Shown: positions 17,070-27,360, numbered from the stretch's first letter. The stretch is DNA of 64,000 nucleotides from Chelatococcus sp. HY11 (GCF_018398335.1 NZ_JAHBRX010000001.1:2534001-2598000), one strand, 5' to 3'. Translations and numbers: made by a program. The notes: a model not told the origin generated them from the letters alone.

Positions 17070-18503
17070 TCAACCAAAAGATCGCAGAAAACGTACCATG
17101 CCCTTCACCCATCGGCTCCGCGTCTGCGGCCCATAGAAACTCAAGGCCACATCGCGCGAAACAGCGGAATAGGTCGATGTCGGCATTTCCAGCCGGGAGA
17201 ACTGCGCGATCGTCAACCCTTCCGCTATGGCAAGTGTCCAGGGGACAATGAGTTCCCCGGCCGCCGGACCAACGATCGCGCATCCAAGGATGCCACCGCG
17301 CCTGGTCAAAACCACCTTAATCTCACCCGCGGCCGCGCGATCCGCCTCGGCGCGCTCATTCTGGGCAAAAGGCGCGCGCAGGATTCGCACGTCACGGTGC
17401 CGGGCACGCGCCTCGGTTTCGCTGAGGCCGACGGCCGCGATCTCCGGGTCCGTCATGGTGAGACGGGGGACGGCGGGAGCGGCGGGCGCCGCGCGGAAGA
17501 GGATGCCGCGCACGATCCGGCGCGCCTCATCCTTGGCGAGGTGAGCCGCGAAATGGCTGTCCGTGCCAGCGCCCGAGGTTGCGGCCAGCGCATAAACACG
17601 GCGATTGCTGGTGGCGTGGCCGCGACGCAGGGCTATCCCCGTTTCCGTTGTGGCGATGCCGGCGGCCTGGAGGTCCAGCCCTCCGAATGTGGGCTTGCGT
17701 CCCACGGCCGCGCAAACATGGCTCGCCTCGATGGCGATGTCGCCATCACCCTCGGTCTCGACATCCACATGGAGCGCGTCGCGGGTCGCCTCCACGCGCT
17801 TGACCGTGGCGCGCTCGTGAATGGTGATGCCTTCCCGCCGCAGCGCGGCAAGGGCGAAAGCCGCGATCTCCGGATCCTCCCGGCGCAGGGCCGGACCACG
17901 ATCGATCAGCGTCACCTCGGCGCCCAGGCGCCGTTGCGCCTGCGCCAGCGTCAACCCTGTGCGGCCGGCACCGATGATGACGAGGCGCTCGGGATGATGG
18001 GTCGTGTCGAGGATGCTGTCGTCTGTGAGAACGTCGATATCGGCAAGGCCCGGGATGTCTGGGATGACGGGTTCGGACCCGGTCGCGATCAGGAACCGGC
18101 GCGGCGTAACCGTGGTGTCGCCCACGCGCAGACTGCGCCCATCGATAAAACGCGCCTCGTCCTGCAGGATACGCACGCCAAGCGCCGCAAGGCGATAGGG
18201 GGATTCCTCCGCGACGGACGCCGCGACAACCCGTTGCACATGGGCATGGACGCGGGGGTGGTTGATCCGCGCCGCGCTGGCCCCCATGCCGAGAAACGCG
18301 GAATCACGCGCCGCGCGTACATGCGCGCCGGCATAGGACAGGGCCGCGGAGGCGGCTGCGCCGGCGCTGCGCCACGGGCCATCGAGCGTCTGATTGGCAA
18401 CGAGCACCACAGGCGCGCCAAACAACGCGGCGGTCGCCGCCGCCGTGAAGCCCCCCGGTCCGGCGCCGACCACACAAAGGTCGGGACGCAGGATCTCAGC
18501 CAT
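17070..18503 (-). CDS. dihydrolipoamide dehydrogenase-like flavoprotein lacking the redox disulfide
   Basis: 477 residues with the class I pyridine nucleotide-disulfide reductase layout: an FAD dinucleotide motif [20 protein letters not shown], an NAD(P) site [20 protein letters not shown], and a C-terminal dimerisation domain. The segment that should hold the redox CxxxxC after the FAD motif reads [19 protein letters not shown], so both cysteines are missing. The C-terminal His-Glu pair is also not evident ([18 protein letters not shown]). It must therefore use flavin chemistry without the dithiol, for example as a quinone or metal reductase. The start overlaps the engB stop (ATGGCTGA), showing translational coupling. 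Confidence 0.85.
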   Translation of the reverse strand: MAEILRPDLCVVGAGPGGFTAAATAALFGAPVVLVANQTLDGPWRSAGAAASAALSYAGAHVRAARDSAFLGMGASAARINHPRVHAHVQRVVAASVAEESPYRLAALGVRILQDEARFIDGRSLRVGDTTVTPRRFLIATGSEPVIPDIPGLADIDVLTDDSILDTTHHPERLVIIGAGRTGLTLAQAQRRLGAEVTLIDRGPALRREDPEIAAFALAALRREGITIHERATVKRVEATRDALHVDVETEGDGDIAIEASHVCAAVGRKPTFGGLDLQAAGIATTETGIALRRGHATSNRRVYALAATSGAGTDSHFAAHLAKDEARRIVRGILFRAAPAAPAVPRLTMTDPEIAAVGLSETEARARHRDVRILRAPFAQNERAEADRAAAGEIKVVLTRRGGILGCAIVGPAAGELIVPWTLAIAEGLTIAQFSRLEMPTSTYSAVSRDVALSFYGPQTRSRWVKGMVRFLRSFG

Positions 18504-19170
18504 GGTTGCTCCGCTCGGCGACGAGATCGGCAATGGCCTGCCTCAGTTCCGGGATGCCCATACCGCCACGGCTGGATGTCGGGGCTATGCCCGGGAATGC
18601 CGCCGGCCGCTTTGCGATGGCCGCCTGCGTCTCCTCCAGGCGACTGGCAAGCGCCGCGGCCGTGAGTTCATCGGCTTTCGTCAGGACGATCTGATAGGAC
18701 ACCGCCGCCACGTCCAGCATGTCGAGCACTTCGGCGTCGATGTCCTTGATGCCATGTCGCGCGTCGATCAGCACGTAGACGCGGCCCAGCGTGGAGCGCC
18801 CCTTGAGGTAGCTGCGGATCATCCGTGTCCACGCCGCGACCTTCTCCTTGCCGGCAGCCGCATAGCCATAGCCGGGCATGTCGACCAGGGTGAAGGCCGG
18901 TCCCGCGCCGATGGCGAAAAAGTTCAACTGCTGCGTGCGCCCGGGTGTGTGCGAGGTCCGCGCCAGCGTCTTGCGTCCCGTCAGGGCATTGACGAGGCTC
19001 GACTTGCCAACGTTGGAACGGCCGGCGAAGGCGATTTCGAGCCCGCCGAGAGGAGGCAGACTGTCCCGCGCGGCGGCGGCCCACACGAAATCTGCGGGCC
19101 CCGCGAAGAGCTTCCGCCCCGTCTCGAGCAAGTTGGCATCGGTGCTGGATGTCGCAATGGTCATGCGCAT
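18496..19170 (-). CDS. engB: ribosome biogenesis GTPase EngB/YsxC
   Basis: About 224 residues. G1 is [19 protein letters not shown], the switch region [15 protein letters not shown]3 [14 protein letters not shown], and G4 TKAD. It is an essential-type GTPase that helps mature the large ribosomal subunit. I use the ATG at 19170 (MRMTIATSS); 19164 is an alternative and the frame to 19293 has no support. It belongs to the conserved rpmH-rnpA-yidC-engB-argB block, but here a cytochrome b561 and a YceI gene separate it from yidC, and it leads into the flavoprotein and kinase genes. Confidence 0.95.
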   Translation of the reverse strand: MRMTIATSSTDANLLETGRKLFAGPADFVWAAAARDSLPPLGGLEIAFAGRSNVGKSSLVNALTGRKTLARTSHTPGRTQQLNFFAIGAGPAFTLVDMPGYGYAAAGKEKVAAWTRMIRSYLKGRSTLGRVYVLIDARHGIKDIDAEVLDMLDVAAVSYQIVLTKADELTAAALASRLEETQAAIAKRPAAFPGIAPTSSRGGMGIPELRQAIADLVAERSNHG

Positions 19171-19261
19171 CTTATCGAGCTTTGCCCGGAATTCTGCAAG
19201 CACCACCGTCGCATAGAGTAAGCAGGTTGGTATTTTAGGCGGAATGAGCCGGAGGCCGTGC

Positions 19262-19813
19262 TCAGAACCCCATACGTCCCAGCGTGTCATCACGGTCGAT
19301 GAGGCGGTGCTTCAAGGCGCCGGCGACATGCAGGACGAGCAGGGCCACGAGACCATAGGCCAGCGCCATATGAATGGAGCGCAACACCATAAAGAGGCCC
19401 GCGTCAGGCGCTACAAGGTCCGGCATCGTGAACAGCCCGAAGGGCCGGGTGGGCAGGCGCAGGGGCGATGCCGAAGCCATCAGCCAGCCCGTCAGCGGCA
19501 GCGCCGCCATCGCCCCATAGAACAGGACGTGGACCAGCCGTGACATCCGCCACTCGGCCCTCCGCATGGCCTGCGGCGGTGGCGGCGATGTCCTGAGCCG
19601 CCAGACGATACGCCATACAACCAGGACGAGAGCGACAAGCCCGTAAGATTTGTGGGCTTGATAGAGCGCGAAGGTGGTGCCGAGATCGGCGTGAAGGCGG
19701 GTCATGGTCAGGCCAAGCGCGACGAGCCCAACGAGGAGGGCTGCCATGACCCAGTGCAACACCCGCCCCTGCAGACTCCAACGAGCAGCGGCGGGTATCG
19801 ACGCAGGCTTCAT
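19262..19813 (-). CDS. cytochrome b561-family membrane protein
   Basis: 183 residues with four transmembrane helices. Candidate haem-ligand histidines are in [42 protein letters not shown], and the last helix ([20 protein letters not shown]). Members move electrons from quinol or superoxide across the inner membrane. The start overlaps the YceI stop by four bases (ATGA), the common b561-YceI pairing. Together they separate yidC from engB. Confidence 0.9.
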   Translation of the reverse strand: MKPASIPAAARWSLQGRVLHWVMAALLVGLVALGLTMTRLHADLGTTFALYQAHKSYGLVALVLVVWRIVWRLRTSPPPPQAMRRAEWRMSRLVHVLFYGAMAALPLTGWLMASASPLRLPTRPFGLFTMPDLVAPDAGLFMVLRSIHMALAYGLVALLVLHVAGALKHRLIDRDDTLGRMGF

Positions 19814-20370
19814 TCCTGGGACGCCTCGGTCGATACAGTGATTGTCACGTCGTCGGATACCAATGGCTGGCCATTGATCATGCCGAACTCAGAACGCCGG
19901 ACGACGCCTTTGGCGACAAAATCGACCACCGCGTGGGAGCGCCCGGCGTCGCGCCCCACACTGACGGTGAAGACCGCCGGCTTTGTCACGCCGAGCATGG
20001 TCAGATCGCCGTTGACGATGGCCGTCTGTTCGTCGCGTTTCTCCACGTTCGTGGACGAGAAGGTGATGGTCGGATGGTGCGCGACATCAAGGAAACCGGG
20101 CGCGCGGATGTAGTCATCAAGGCTGGACGATCCGGTGTCGAGCGACGCGGCCATCACGTTGAAGGAGACGCGGCTGCGTGCCGGCCGGTTGAAATCCAGC
20201 GCGAGGCGACCGGAGAACTGGCGGAAGACGCCTCGTGTCTGGGGAAAGCCGACGGCATCGATCACGAAGGTGATGGTCGTGCGCGCGGGATCGATCCGAA
20301 AGGCCGATTGTGCCAGCCCGACAGAAGGCGCGAGAAAGACAAGGAGAAGCAGCAACGGCTTGATGCGCAT
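19810..20370 (-). CDS. YceI-family periplasmic lipid-binding protein
   Basis: 186 residues from the ATG at 20370, with signal peptide MRIKPLLLLLVFLAPSVGLA. The YceI lipocalin-like barrel is recognisable in FRIDPARTTITFVIDAVGFP, GRLALDFNRPARSRVSFNVM, the HHPTITFSSTNVE strand and NGDLTMLGVTKPAVFTV. Family members bind polyisoprenoid-type lipids such as quinones in the periplasm. It is coupled to the cytochrome b561 gene, which suggests a shared role in quinone-linked redox protection. A GTG at 20379 is an alternative start. Confidence 0.9.
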   Translation of the reverse strand: MRIKPLLLLLVFLAPSVGLAQSAFRIDPARTTITFVIDAVGFPQTRGVFRQFSGRLALDFNRPARSRVSFNVMAASLDTGSSSLDDYIRAPGFLDVAHHPTITFSSTNVEKRDEQTAIVNGDLTMLGVTKPAVFTVSVGRDAGRSHAVVDFVAKGVVRRSEFGMINGQPLVSDDVTITVSTEASQE

Positions 20371-20466
20371 GACGCACACACGCGGTCACCACCGCGCCAC
20401 CCGTTCACATGAGCTGACCTGTTTCGGTCGGATCGGATAAGTGCCACTGATTATAAACGCGTTCAC

Positions 20467-20496
20467 GCCCGCGCCGCACTCTTCGTGCGGGCGGGC
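20467..20496 (-). terminator. hairpin downstream of yidC
   Basis: GCCCGCGCCGCAC and GTGCGGGCGGGC form a GC-rich stem of about 12 pairs with one bulge and a TCTTC loop. It lies between the yidC stop and the YceI start and reads into a T-rich stretch on the minus strand, so it probably ends the rpmH-rnpA-yidC transcript. Confidence 0.5.
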
Positions 20497-20549
20497 GCTT
20501 CAAAGCTTTGTGAAGGAGCCCCGCAGATTGGCCGGGCGCTAAGCAGCTA

Positions 20550-22400
20550 TCAGGCTTTGGCCTTCTTCATGAACATCCCGCGCAGGTTGTCCCACAGCTC
20601 GATCTTCACGCCGTTCTTGCGCATGATCCAGCCCTGCTGCAGCACCGAGAGCAGGTTGTTCCAGGACCAGTAGATGACGAGACCGGCCGGGAACGACGCC
20701 AGCATGAAGGTGAAGATCACCGGCATCCAGGAGAACATCATCTGCTGGATGGGGTCGGGCGGCGTCGGGTTCATCTTCATCTGGACGAACATCGTGAAGC
20801 CCATGATGATCGGCCAGGCGCCAAGCATCAGGAAGTGCCCCAGCACCGGCACCGTCGACGGATCCCACGGGATCAAGCCAAACAGGTTGAAGATCGTCGT
20901 CGGATCCGGCGCGGCCAGGTCGTGGATCCAGCCGAAGAAGGGCGCGTGCCGCATCTCGATAGTGATGAAGAGCACCTTGTAGAGCGCGAAGAAGACCGGA
21001 ATCTGGATCAGCATCGGCCAGCAGCCGGCGATCGGATTGATCTTCTCCTTCTTGTACAGCTCCATCAGCGCTTGCTGCTGCTTCATCTTGTCATCGGCGA
21101 AACGCTCGCGGATGGCGACCATTTCCGGCTGCACGGCCTTCATCTTGGCCATGGAGGCATAGGACTTGTTGGCCAGCGGGAAGAAGGCGAGCTTCACCAG
21201 CACCGTCACGGTGATGATGGCGATGCCGAAGTTGCCGAAGAGCTTGTAGAAGAAGTCCAGCAGCCAGAACATCGGCTTGGTGATGAAATAGAACCATCCC
21301 CAATCGATCAGCAGGTCGAAGCCCTTGATGCCCAGGGTGTTCTCGTATCCCTGGATAGCAGCAACTTCCTTAGCGCCCGCGAAGAGATGCATTGTCGTCT
21401 GCACCGAGGCGCCGGGGGCGACAGTCAACGGCCCCGAGAGCACGTCGGCCTGATAGGTCGGCTGATTGTTGAACTGGCGCTCGGAGAAACGGCCGGAATA
21501 GGCTTGTTTCTGATCGGGAATCAGCGCGGTCGCCCAGTATTTGTCCGTAATGCCCGCAAAGCCGCCCGTCACATCCGGGAACTGGAGGCCCGTTCCGCCA
21601 CCCGGCAGGGCCGGCTCCTTGGCGAGCTTCGAATAGCTGACCTCCTGCAAGCCCTTGTCGCCAAGCACACCGACGAGGCCTTCATGCAGGATGTAGAAAT
21701 TCTGGGTCTGCGGCAGGCCGTGACGCGAGATAAGGCCGTAGGGGTGAAGCGTCATCGGCGTTGTGCCGGTGTTCTCCACGCTGTCCGTCACGGTGAACAT
21801 CGCGTCGTCGTCGACCGCGATAGTGCGGAGGAACCTGACGCCCTGCCCGTTGTCATAAGTCAGCGTGACCGGTGTCTGCGGCGTCAGGCGCGCGCCCTCG
21901 GGCACGGTCCAGAGCGTTTCCGCATTCGGCAACGCCGGCACGCCCTCGCCGCTGCCGACCCAGCCGAACTCGGCGTAGTAGGGATGCGGGCTGCCGGACG
22001 GCGACAGCAGGATGATGTTCGGGCTCTTGGGGTTGACGGTCTCGTGGTAGGCCTTCAGCGAGACGTCGTCGATGCGTCCTCCCCGCAGGGCAATCGAACC
22101 CGCGATCTTCGGCGTGTCGATGATGACACGGGGGCTGCGCGCCAGCGCCGCCTCGCGGCTGACCGGCGCGGATGTGGCACCGCTCTGTCCCGGCACCGTC
22201 TGCGCGGAGCCAGCATCACCAGGCGCTCCCGGCTGCGGCGCGGTGCTCGAAGGCTGCCCCGGCGTCGCATTTTGCTGAGTCTGGGTAGCAGCCTGTCGCT
22301 GCTGCTCCACCTTCGGCATGCCGAAGAAATAGTTCCAGCCCGTCAGCACCACGATCGATAGCACTATGGCGAGGATCAGGTTCTTGTTGTCGCCGATCAT
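20550..22400 (-). CDS. yidC: membrane protein insertase YidC
   Basis: 616 residues. An N-terminal membrane anchor ([20 protein letters not shown]) is followed by a Gln/Pro/Ala-rich linker and a large periplasmic domain up to about residue 360. The conserved insertase core of five helices follows, including [20 protein letters not shown], the [20 protein letters not shown] hairpin, and the basic C-terminal tail. It inserts and folds inner membrane proteins alone or with SecYEG. Its start overlaps the rnpA stop (ATGA), so the two are translationally coupled. Confidence 0.97.
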   Translation of the reverse strand: MIGDNKNLILAIVLSIVVLTGWNYFFGMPKVEQQRQAATQTQQNATPGQPSSTAPQPGAPGDAGSAQTVPGQSGATSAPVSREAALARSPRVIIDTPKIAGSIALRGGRIDDVSLKAYHETVNPKSPNIILLSPSGSPHPYYAEFGWVGSGEGVPALPNAETLWTVPEGARLTPQTPVTLTYDNGQGVRFLRTIAVDDDAMFTVTDSVENTGTTPMTLHPYGLISRHGLPQTQNFYILHEGLVGVLGDKGLQEVSYSKLAKEPALPGGGTGLQFPDVTGGFAGITDKYWATALIPDQKQAYSGRFSERQFNNQPTYQADVLSGPLTVAPGASVQTTMHLFAGAKEVAAIQGYENTLGIKGFDLLIDWGWFYFITKPMFWLLDFFYKLFGNFGIAIITVTVLVKLAFFPLANKSYASMAKMKAVQPEMVAIRERFADDKMKQQQALMELYKKEKINPIAGCWPMLIQIPVFFALYKVLFITIEMRHAPFFGWIHDLAAPDPTTIFNLFGLIPWDPSTVPVLGHFLMLGAWPIIMGFTMFVQMKMNPTPPDPIQQMMFSWMPVIFTFMLASFPAGLVIYWSWNNLLSVLQQGWIMRKNGVKIELWDNLRGMFMKKAKA

Positions 22401-22945
22401 GGACGATCCGTTGTGTTGGCAGGACGGTGGGCGGAAGGCCGCTCAGCTCGCTTCCGTGTTGACGAAAATGTGGCGATGGCCCGCTTGAGATCAACCGCAA
22501 GCATGTCGAAGGGGGCGGATAAAGCGCCGCGCCGGGCCACGACAACAACATCGAGCGCTGCTTCCGGCCACTCCGGCCTCAGCTTGCGCAATACCTCGCG
22601 TAGCCGGCGCCTGATACGGTTGCGCTCGACGGCGTTGCCAGTCTTCTTGGTCACGGTAAGGCCAAAGCGCGGCCCCCGCTCCGGCCCTGTGGCGGCCGAG
22701 AGGGCAGCATCCGCCTGCGACAAGCAACCAAAACCCGGCACATTCACGACATCGTGCTCATGAGCATCGGCGTCGGGAATAGGCCGGGCGAGCGACTTTC
22801 CGCGCGCGCGATCAATCCACTGAACACTCATGCGCTCAGTGTGAAATCGTTTGCCGCGCGCAGCAGCCAGAAACTCGGAACGCTTTTGAAGGCGCGGCAA
22901 TTGGGCCGAGCGCCGCCCATGCTGAACCGCCGGGACGTCGCACAT
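22397..22945 (-). CDS. rnpA: ribonuclease P protein component
   Basis: About 182 residues from the ATG at 22945. [18 protein letters not shown] opens the domain, [20 protein letters not shown] contains the RNR RNA-binding motif, and [14 protein letters not shown] closes it. The C-terminus is extended by a basic tail, and an insertion of about 40 residues follows the first strand; both are longer than in E. coli RnpA (119 aa). It binds the 5' leader of pre-tRNA together with RNase P RNA. The gene follows rpmH by 16 bases in the classic arrangement. The exact start is uncertain. Confidence 0.93.
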   Translation of the reverse strand: MCDVPAVQHGRRSAQLPRLQKRSEFLAAARGKRFHTERMSVQWIDRARGKSLARPIPDADAHEHDVVNVPGFGCLSQADAALSAATGPERGPRFGLTVTKKTGNAVERNRIRRRLREVLRKLRPEWPEAALDVVVVARRGALSAPFDMLAVDLKRAIATFSSTRKRAERPSAHRPANTTDRP

Positions 22946-22961
22946 GCCAGCCTGCGCCGTG

Positions 22962-23096
22962 TCAGGCTGACAGGCGCGTACGGCCCCGTGCGCGACGCGC
23001 AGCGATAATCTTGCGCCCGCCCTTGGTCGCGATCCGCGCGCGAAACCCATGCCGGCGCTTGCGCACGAGCTTGCTCGGTTGATACGTCCTTTTCAC
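22962..23096 (-). CDS. rpmH: 50S ribosomal protein L34 (GTG start)
   Basis: 44 residues starting at GTG 23096: [20 protein letters not shown] then [19 protein letters not shown] and TRLSA. This is the complete, canonical L34 sequence. A longer open frame to 23273 has no protein character before this point. It heads the rpmH-rnpA-yidC unit, whose promoter should lie in 23097-23313. Confidence 0.97.
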   Translation of the reverse strand: MKRTYQPSKLVRKRRHGFRARIATKGGRKIIAARRARGRTRLSA

Positions 23097-23313
23097 GGCC
23101 CAGTCTCCGGTCCCGTAGGGGCGCGGCGGCCTCAAGACCTCGCGCCCGACATCGCCCCGGCAAGCCGGTAACGACCTTGATGATTGTTTGCTGCCGATTG
23201 TCACCCCGAAACGATAGACGCCGAGACGACGACCAAGACGACGATCGGCGCCCGTTAAGAGCGCCGTCGACATGAGCGGCTTATGGCGGAAGGCATTCAG
23301 AAAGTCAACGGCA

Positions 23314-24342
23314 TCAGACGGACGTCACGACCTCCTTGTTGCCCCTGACGCCGTCCTCTCCTGGCTTGTCGGCGTCTGGCGGGCGACGCGCGGCATAGTG
23401 CTGCGCCATGGCCGCGCAGACCATCAGCTGAATCTGATGATAGAGCATGAGAGGCAGCACGATCGCACCGACAGCCTGCGCGGGAAAAATGACGTTCGCC
23501 ATCGGAATCCCGCTGACAAGGCTCTTCTTCGACCCGCAGAAGACAATGGTGATCTCGTCCTCCTTCGAGAAGCCGAGCAGACGGCTGCCGTAGGTGGTCG
23601 CCAGGATGACGCAGCCGAGAAGCACGACATCGACGGCGGCCATGACGAGAAGCGTCGTGACGTCAAAGGTCTGCCACAACCCTGCGACGACCGCCTTGCT
23701 GAAGGCGCCGTAGACGACCAGCAGGATCGAGCTGCGGTCCGTCATCCCGAGCACGCGGTTGTGCCGACGGACAAAGCCGCCAATCCAGGGCTGCAGAAGC
23801 TGGCCCGCGACGAATGGCGCCAGAAGTTGCAGAAGGATCGCGATCACCGCATCGCTGGAGACGCCGCCGCCCTGGGTATGCAGCAGCACGCCCACCAGGA
23901 GAGGAGTCAGGGCCATCCCGAAGATGTTGGAAGCGGAAGCGGCGCAGATCGCAGCGGGCACGTTGCCGCGCGCCATCGATGTGAAGGCGATCGAGGATTG
24001 CACGGTCGACGGCAGCACGCAGAGGAAAAGAATGCCGGAATAGAGCGTCGGCGTCAGCAACGACGGCGACAGGGGCCCCAGCGCCAGCCCGACCAACGGG
24101 AAGAGGACGAAGGTGACCGCGATGATAACGAGATGCAGGCGCCAATGGCGTACGCCAGCGACCACGGCCTCTCGTGAAAGCCGCGCGCCATGCAGGAAGA
24201 ACAGCAGCGCGACCGCGAAATCCGTGAGATAGCCGAGATAGTCGACGAACGCGCCACGCGCCGGAAGAAGCGAGGCGAGCAGGACGACAGCCAGAAGGAT
24301 GATGATGAATTTGTCAGGCCGGAAGCGAAAACGCACGATCAC
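23314..24342 (-). CDS. bile acid:sodium symporter-like (SBF) transporter
   Basis: 342 residues with nine to ten hydrophobic helices, e.g. [38 protein letters not shown], and the conserved [20 protein letters not shown] and [18 protein letters not shown] motifs of the SBF-like (PF13593) branch. The latter two correspond to the crossover regions that form the sodium and substrate sites in ASBT-like folds. Substrate unknown. It begins with GTG at 24342 and is divergent from map. The C-terminal ~30 residues are hydrophilic. Confidence 0.87.
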   Translation of the reverse strand: MIVRFRFRPDKFIIILLAVVLLASLLPARGAFVDYLGYLTDFAVALLFFLHGARLSREAVVAGVRHWRLHLVIIAVTFVLFPLVGLALGPLSPSLLTPTLYSGILFLCVLPSTVQSSIAFTSMARGNVPAAICAASASNIFGMALTPLLVGVLLHTQGGGVSSDAVIAILLQLLAPFVAGQLLQPWIGGFVRRHNRVLGMTDRSSILLVVYGAFSKAVVAGLWQTFDVTTLLVMAAVDVVLLGCVILATTYGSRLLGFSKEDEITIVFCGSKKSLVSGIPMANVIFPAQAVGAIVLPLMLYHQIQLMVCAAMAQHYAARRPPDADKPGEDGVRGNKEVVTSV

Positions 24343-24554
24343 GGGCCTCTATCAATGATCAATCGGGATAGGTCCGCACATAAAGCGGTCATAGCGGGGT
24401 TGTGAACCCCTTGCTCGGCAACGGCGCTATGCGCTCCATGCGCGCAACCATGCTTCCATGCGACGGCTGAGGTGCTCGCAGAACGGTTGACGGCGACCAC
24501 ATCGCGGCTAATGAAGGTGCCGCGCAAGATGAATTCCAGCATGAAGGGCTCGAC

Positions 24555-25379
24555 GTGACGCTCCAGTATTCCACCCAGGTCGACGTGACAGGTCGTCCCG
24601 TTCCGATTCATGGCGAGGAAGCGTTTGCCGGCATGCGCCGCGCCGGCCGGCTGGCCGCGGAAACCCTCGACTTCATTACCCCGGCGGTCAGGGCCGGCGT
24701 GTCGACGGCCGAGCTTGATGCCCTCTGCGAGGAGTTCATGCGCAAGGCCGGCGCCGTGCCGGCGACGATCGGCTACAAGGGTTACCGCCATGCGAGCTGC
24801 ATTTCGGTCAATCACGTCGTCACCCACGGCATTCCCTCCGAGAAGCTCCTCTCGGAGGGCGACATCCTCAATATCGACGTCACGCCCATCCTCGATGGTT
24901 GGTATGGCGACTCGAGCCGCATGTATCTCGTCGGCGAAGTTTCCGTGAAGGCCGCACGTCTCGTGCACACCACCTACGAGTCGATGATGGCCGGCATTGC
25001 CCAGGTGAAGCCCGGCAACACCCTCGGGGATGTGGGCCACGCCATCGAGGCGATAGCGCTGCGCGAACGCTTTTCCGTGGTCGAGGACTTCTGCGGCCAT
25101 GGCCTTGGCCAGGTGTTCCATGACGCGCCACAGGTCGTGCACTACGGCGAGCCCGGCACGGGCGTCGTGCTGGAGCCCGGCATGCTCTTCACCATCGAGC
25201 CCATGCTGAATGCGGGCAAGGCCGGGGTGAAGGTGCTGGGCGACGGTTGGACCGCCGTGACGCGGGACCGGTCGCTGTCCGCGCAGTTCGAGCACACCGT
25301 CGGCGTGACGGAGACGGGCGTCGAGATCTTCACCCTGTCGCCGAAGGGCTTCACCGAGCCCCCCTACCCCGCCGCCTGA
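24555..25379 (+). CDS. map: type I methionine aminopeptidase (GTG start)
   Basis: 274 residues. The metal ligands are visible as LDGWYGDSSR (Asp pair), GHGLGQVFHD (His), FTIEPML (Glu) and QFEHTVGVT (Glu). GYKGYRHASCISVNHVVTHG contains the substrate-site His. It removes the initiator Met from nascent proteins, with cofactor Co/Mn/Fe. The start is GTG at 24555. DUF423 and argB follow on the same strand. Confidence 0.95.
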   Translation: MTLQYSTQVDVTGRPVPIHGEEAFAGMRRAGRLAAETLDFITPAVRAGVSTAELDALCEEFMRKAGAVPATIGYKGYRHASCISVNHVVTHGIPSEKLLSEGDILNIDVTPILDGWYGDSSRMYLVGEVSVKAARLVHTTYESMMAGIAQVKPGNTLGDVGHAIEAIALRERFSVVEDFCGHGLGQVFHDAPQVVHYGEPGTGVVLEPGMLFTIEPMLNAGKAGVKVLGDGWTAVTRDRSLSAQFEHTVGVTETGVEIFTLSPKGFTEPPYPAA

Positions 25380-25404
25380 TCGCGGGCACGATGAGGTCTC
25401 AGGA

Positions 25405-25782
25405 ATGCCAATCTCGTTGATCGACCGCTTGTTCATGATCCTCGGTGCTGTCGCCGGCCTCGCCGGCGTAGCGGCGGCAGCCGCGGCCACCCATGTCACG
25501 GGTGGCGGCAGCCTCGGCACAGCGGCGGATTTCCTGCTCTTTCACGCGCCCGTCCTCTTGGCCATAGCCATTGCCGACCATGTCGGGCTTGGTCGCGCCG
25601 GATTGCTGCGCCTTGGTGGCGTACTCGTCATTCTTGGGCTCATCGGCTTCAGCGGCGATCTTGCCATGCGCGCCCTCACGGGCACGCCCCTCTTCGCGAT
25701 GGCGGCCCCCACCGGCGGCACGCTGCTGATGATAGCCTGGGTCGCCATCGGCCTGTCCGCTCTCATTCCGCGACGCTCTTGA
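25405..25782 (+). CDS. DUF423-family membrane protein
   Basis: 125 residues with four predicted transmembrane helices: RLFMILGAVAGLAGVAAAAA, an ADFLLFHAPVLLAIAIADHV helix, LLRLGGVLVILGLIGFSGDL, and MAAPTGGTLLMIAWVAIGLS. The FSGDL and P-x-GG motifs are typical of DUF423 (YgdD-like) proteins, whose function is unknown. It begins 26 bases after map, so it is probably co-transcribed. Confidence 0.85.
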   Translation: MPISLIDRLFMILGAVAGLAGVAAAAAATHVTGGGSLGTAADFLLFHAPVLLAIAIADHVGLGRAGLLRLGGVLVILGLIGFSGDLAMRALTGTPLFAMAAPTGGTLLMIAWVAIGLSALIPRRS

Positions 25783-25854
25783 AAGACACGACAAAGTCGT
25801 GTGTCTTCGCTAAAAGACTGCGCCATCCGCATCCTGCCAACGGCGAGACATAGC

Positions 25855-26775
25855 ATGTCCGATAACAAAGCCGCTCCCACCCCTCTCGCCGACCTGCCCG
25901 ACGTGCATACCCGCGCCGAGGTTCTGGTGCAGGCCCTTCCCCATATGCAGCGCTACGACCAGGAGATCGTGGTCGTGAAATATGGCGGGCACGCCATGGG
26001 TGATCCCGCAGCCGCCGAGGATTTCGCCGAGGACATCGTGCTCCTCGAGCAATCCGGCGTGAAGCCGATCGTCGTGCATGGCGGCGGCCCGCAGATCGGC
26101 CAGATGCTGAACCGGCTTGGCGTGAAATCCGAGTTCGCCGCGGGCCTGCGCATCACCGACAAAGCGACCGTCGAGATCGTCGAGATGGTGCTGGCCGGCT
26201 CCATCAACAAGCAGATCGTCGGCACCATCGCCGCCGAAGGCGGGAAGGCCATTGGTCTTTGCGGCAAGGATGGCAACATGGTCACCGCCCGCAAGGTGAC
26301 ACGCTCGGTCGTCGACCCCGATTCCAACATTGAGAAGGTGGTCGATCTCGGCTTCGTGGGCGAGCCGGAGCGGGTGGACCGCACGGTTCTCGATTCCGTG
26401 CTCGGCCAGGAGATCATCCCGGTGCTGGCACCGGTAGCGGTCGGCGCCGACGGCGAGACCTACAACATCAACGCCGACACCTTCGCGGGCGCGATCGCGG
26501 GTGCCATGCGCGCCAAGCGGCTGCTGCTGCTCACCGACGTACCGGGGGTTCTCGACAAGAACAAGAATCTCCTGCCCGAGCTCACCGTGGAGCAATGCCG
26601 CCACCTCATCGCCGACGGCACGATCACGGGCGGCATGATCCCCAAGGTCGAGACCTGCATCTACGCCCTTGAGCAGGGCGTTGAGGGCGTCGTGATCCTG
26701 GACGGCAAGGTGTCACACGCCGTGCTGCTGGAGCTCTACACGGACCACGGCGCCGGCACGCTGATCCGGAGGTAG
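25855..26775 (+). CDS. argB: acetylglutamate kinase
   Basis: 306 residues. [20 protein letters not shown] holds the phosphate-binding Lys-Gly-Gly, [15 protein letters not shown] the N-acetylglutamate loop, and [20 protein letters not shown] the ATP domain. An N-terminal helix before the core ([17 protein letters not shown]) is the feature of arginine-inhibited hexameric enzymes, so feedback inhibition by arginine is likely. It catalyses the second step of arginine synthesis. The start is the ATG at 25855. It is followed by tandem repeats and a pyrimidine nucleotidase gene. Confidence 0.96.
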   Translation: MSDNKAAPTPLADLPDVHTRAEVLVQALPHMQRYDQEIVVVKYGGHAMGDPAAAEDFAEDIVLLEQSGVKPIVVHGGGPQIGQMLNRLGVKSEFAAGLRITDKATVEIVEMVLAGSINKQIVGTIAAEGGKAIGLCGKDGNMVTARKVTRSVVDPDSNIEKVVDLGFVGEPERVDRTVLDSVLGQEIIPVLAPVAVGADGETYNINADTFAGAIAGAMRAKRLLLLTDVPGVLDKNKNLLPELTVEQCRHLIADGTITGGMIPKVETCIYALEQGVEGVVILDGKVSHAVLLELYTDHGAGTLIRR

Positions 26776-26801
26776 GGCTGATCAACGTTCAGCCCGCGAA
26801 C

Positions 26802-26876
26802 CTGCCTCCTGGAACACTGCCTCCTGGAACACTGCCTCTTGGGACGCGGCCTCTTGGGACGCTGCGTCTTGGGTCA
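26802..26876. repeat. five 15-bp tandem repeats
   Basis: Units begin CTGCCTCCTGGAACA (26802, 26817), then CTGCCTCTTGGGACG, CGGCCTCTTGGGACG and CTGCGTCTTGGGTCA. The period is 15, so a minus-strand reading would give a repeated pentapeptide (FQEAV/SQEAA), but no supported gene spans it. It lies 27 bases after argB. Confidence 0.85.
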
Positions 26877-26941
26877 CCCGCGCGGGTGACCCAGCTGCGG
26901 GCTTGAACCCGGATTCAACGAACCGTTCCCGGCAATCCGCC

Positions 26942-27148
26942 TCAAGGCCGATAAAGCACACGATAGGCTGGTTTGACCAGCCGGCCGACCGGGTCAAAAA
27001 ATGCCGGTTCCAGCACGATCGAGACGATCCGCAAGGCATCGATCTGCCGCAAGGCCAATGTCGCGTTGAGCGCCTCGAGGCTCGCCGCGCTCGTGAGCTC
27101 AGCGAGCGGCGTGCTATGGCGCCCGCCGTCATCACCGGTTTCCACCAT
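26942..27148 (-). CDS. small hypothetical protein (68 aa)
   Basis: The ATG at 27148 has GAGGA seven bases upstream. The product reads MVETGDDGGRHSTPLAELTS, then ALNATLALRQIDALRIVSIV and LEPAFFDP, ending RVLYRP. The amphipathic helical middle and normal composition make it look like a real protein, unlike overlapping frames. I do not recognise a family. It lies antisense in the argB-nucleotidase gap. Confidence 0.45.
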   Translation of the reverse strand: MVETGDDGGRHSTPLAELTSAASLEALNATLALRQIDALRIVSIVLEPAFFDPVGRLVKPAYRVLYRP

Positions 27149-27360
27149 GATCTGGTCCTCAAATCAATTAAACAACTGGCCTGACAATCCATTTTGGCAA
27201 CCCCAGTTCCAGACCATGCGTGGGGAGCGAGCATTTGCGCGGGATGCGATGCTTTTCACGCGAGCAGACATCAGATCTTGCATCCTCCGCGCCCTGCAAC
27301 CATCTAAGCAGGTTCCCCCTCGTCCACGCCTCGCGGTCGAGGTCCACTAGAGGGAGCGTG

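Noticed and set aside
16722-18665. 647-codon plus-strand frame opposite the kinase and flavoprotein genes
   Set aside because: High-GC shadow frame; the minus strand carries clear kinase and FAD/NAD motifs, and the plus reading is Arg/Gly/Ala-rich without domains.
20835-22361. 508-codon plus-strand frame opposite yidC
   Set aside because: Antisense shadow rich in Arg and His; yidC is unambiguous on the other strand.
26802-26876. CRISPR-like array
   Set aside because: The 15-bp units are contiguous with no spacers and are too short.
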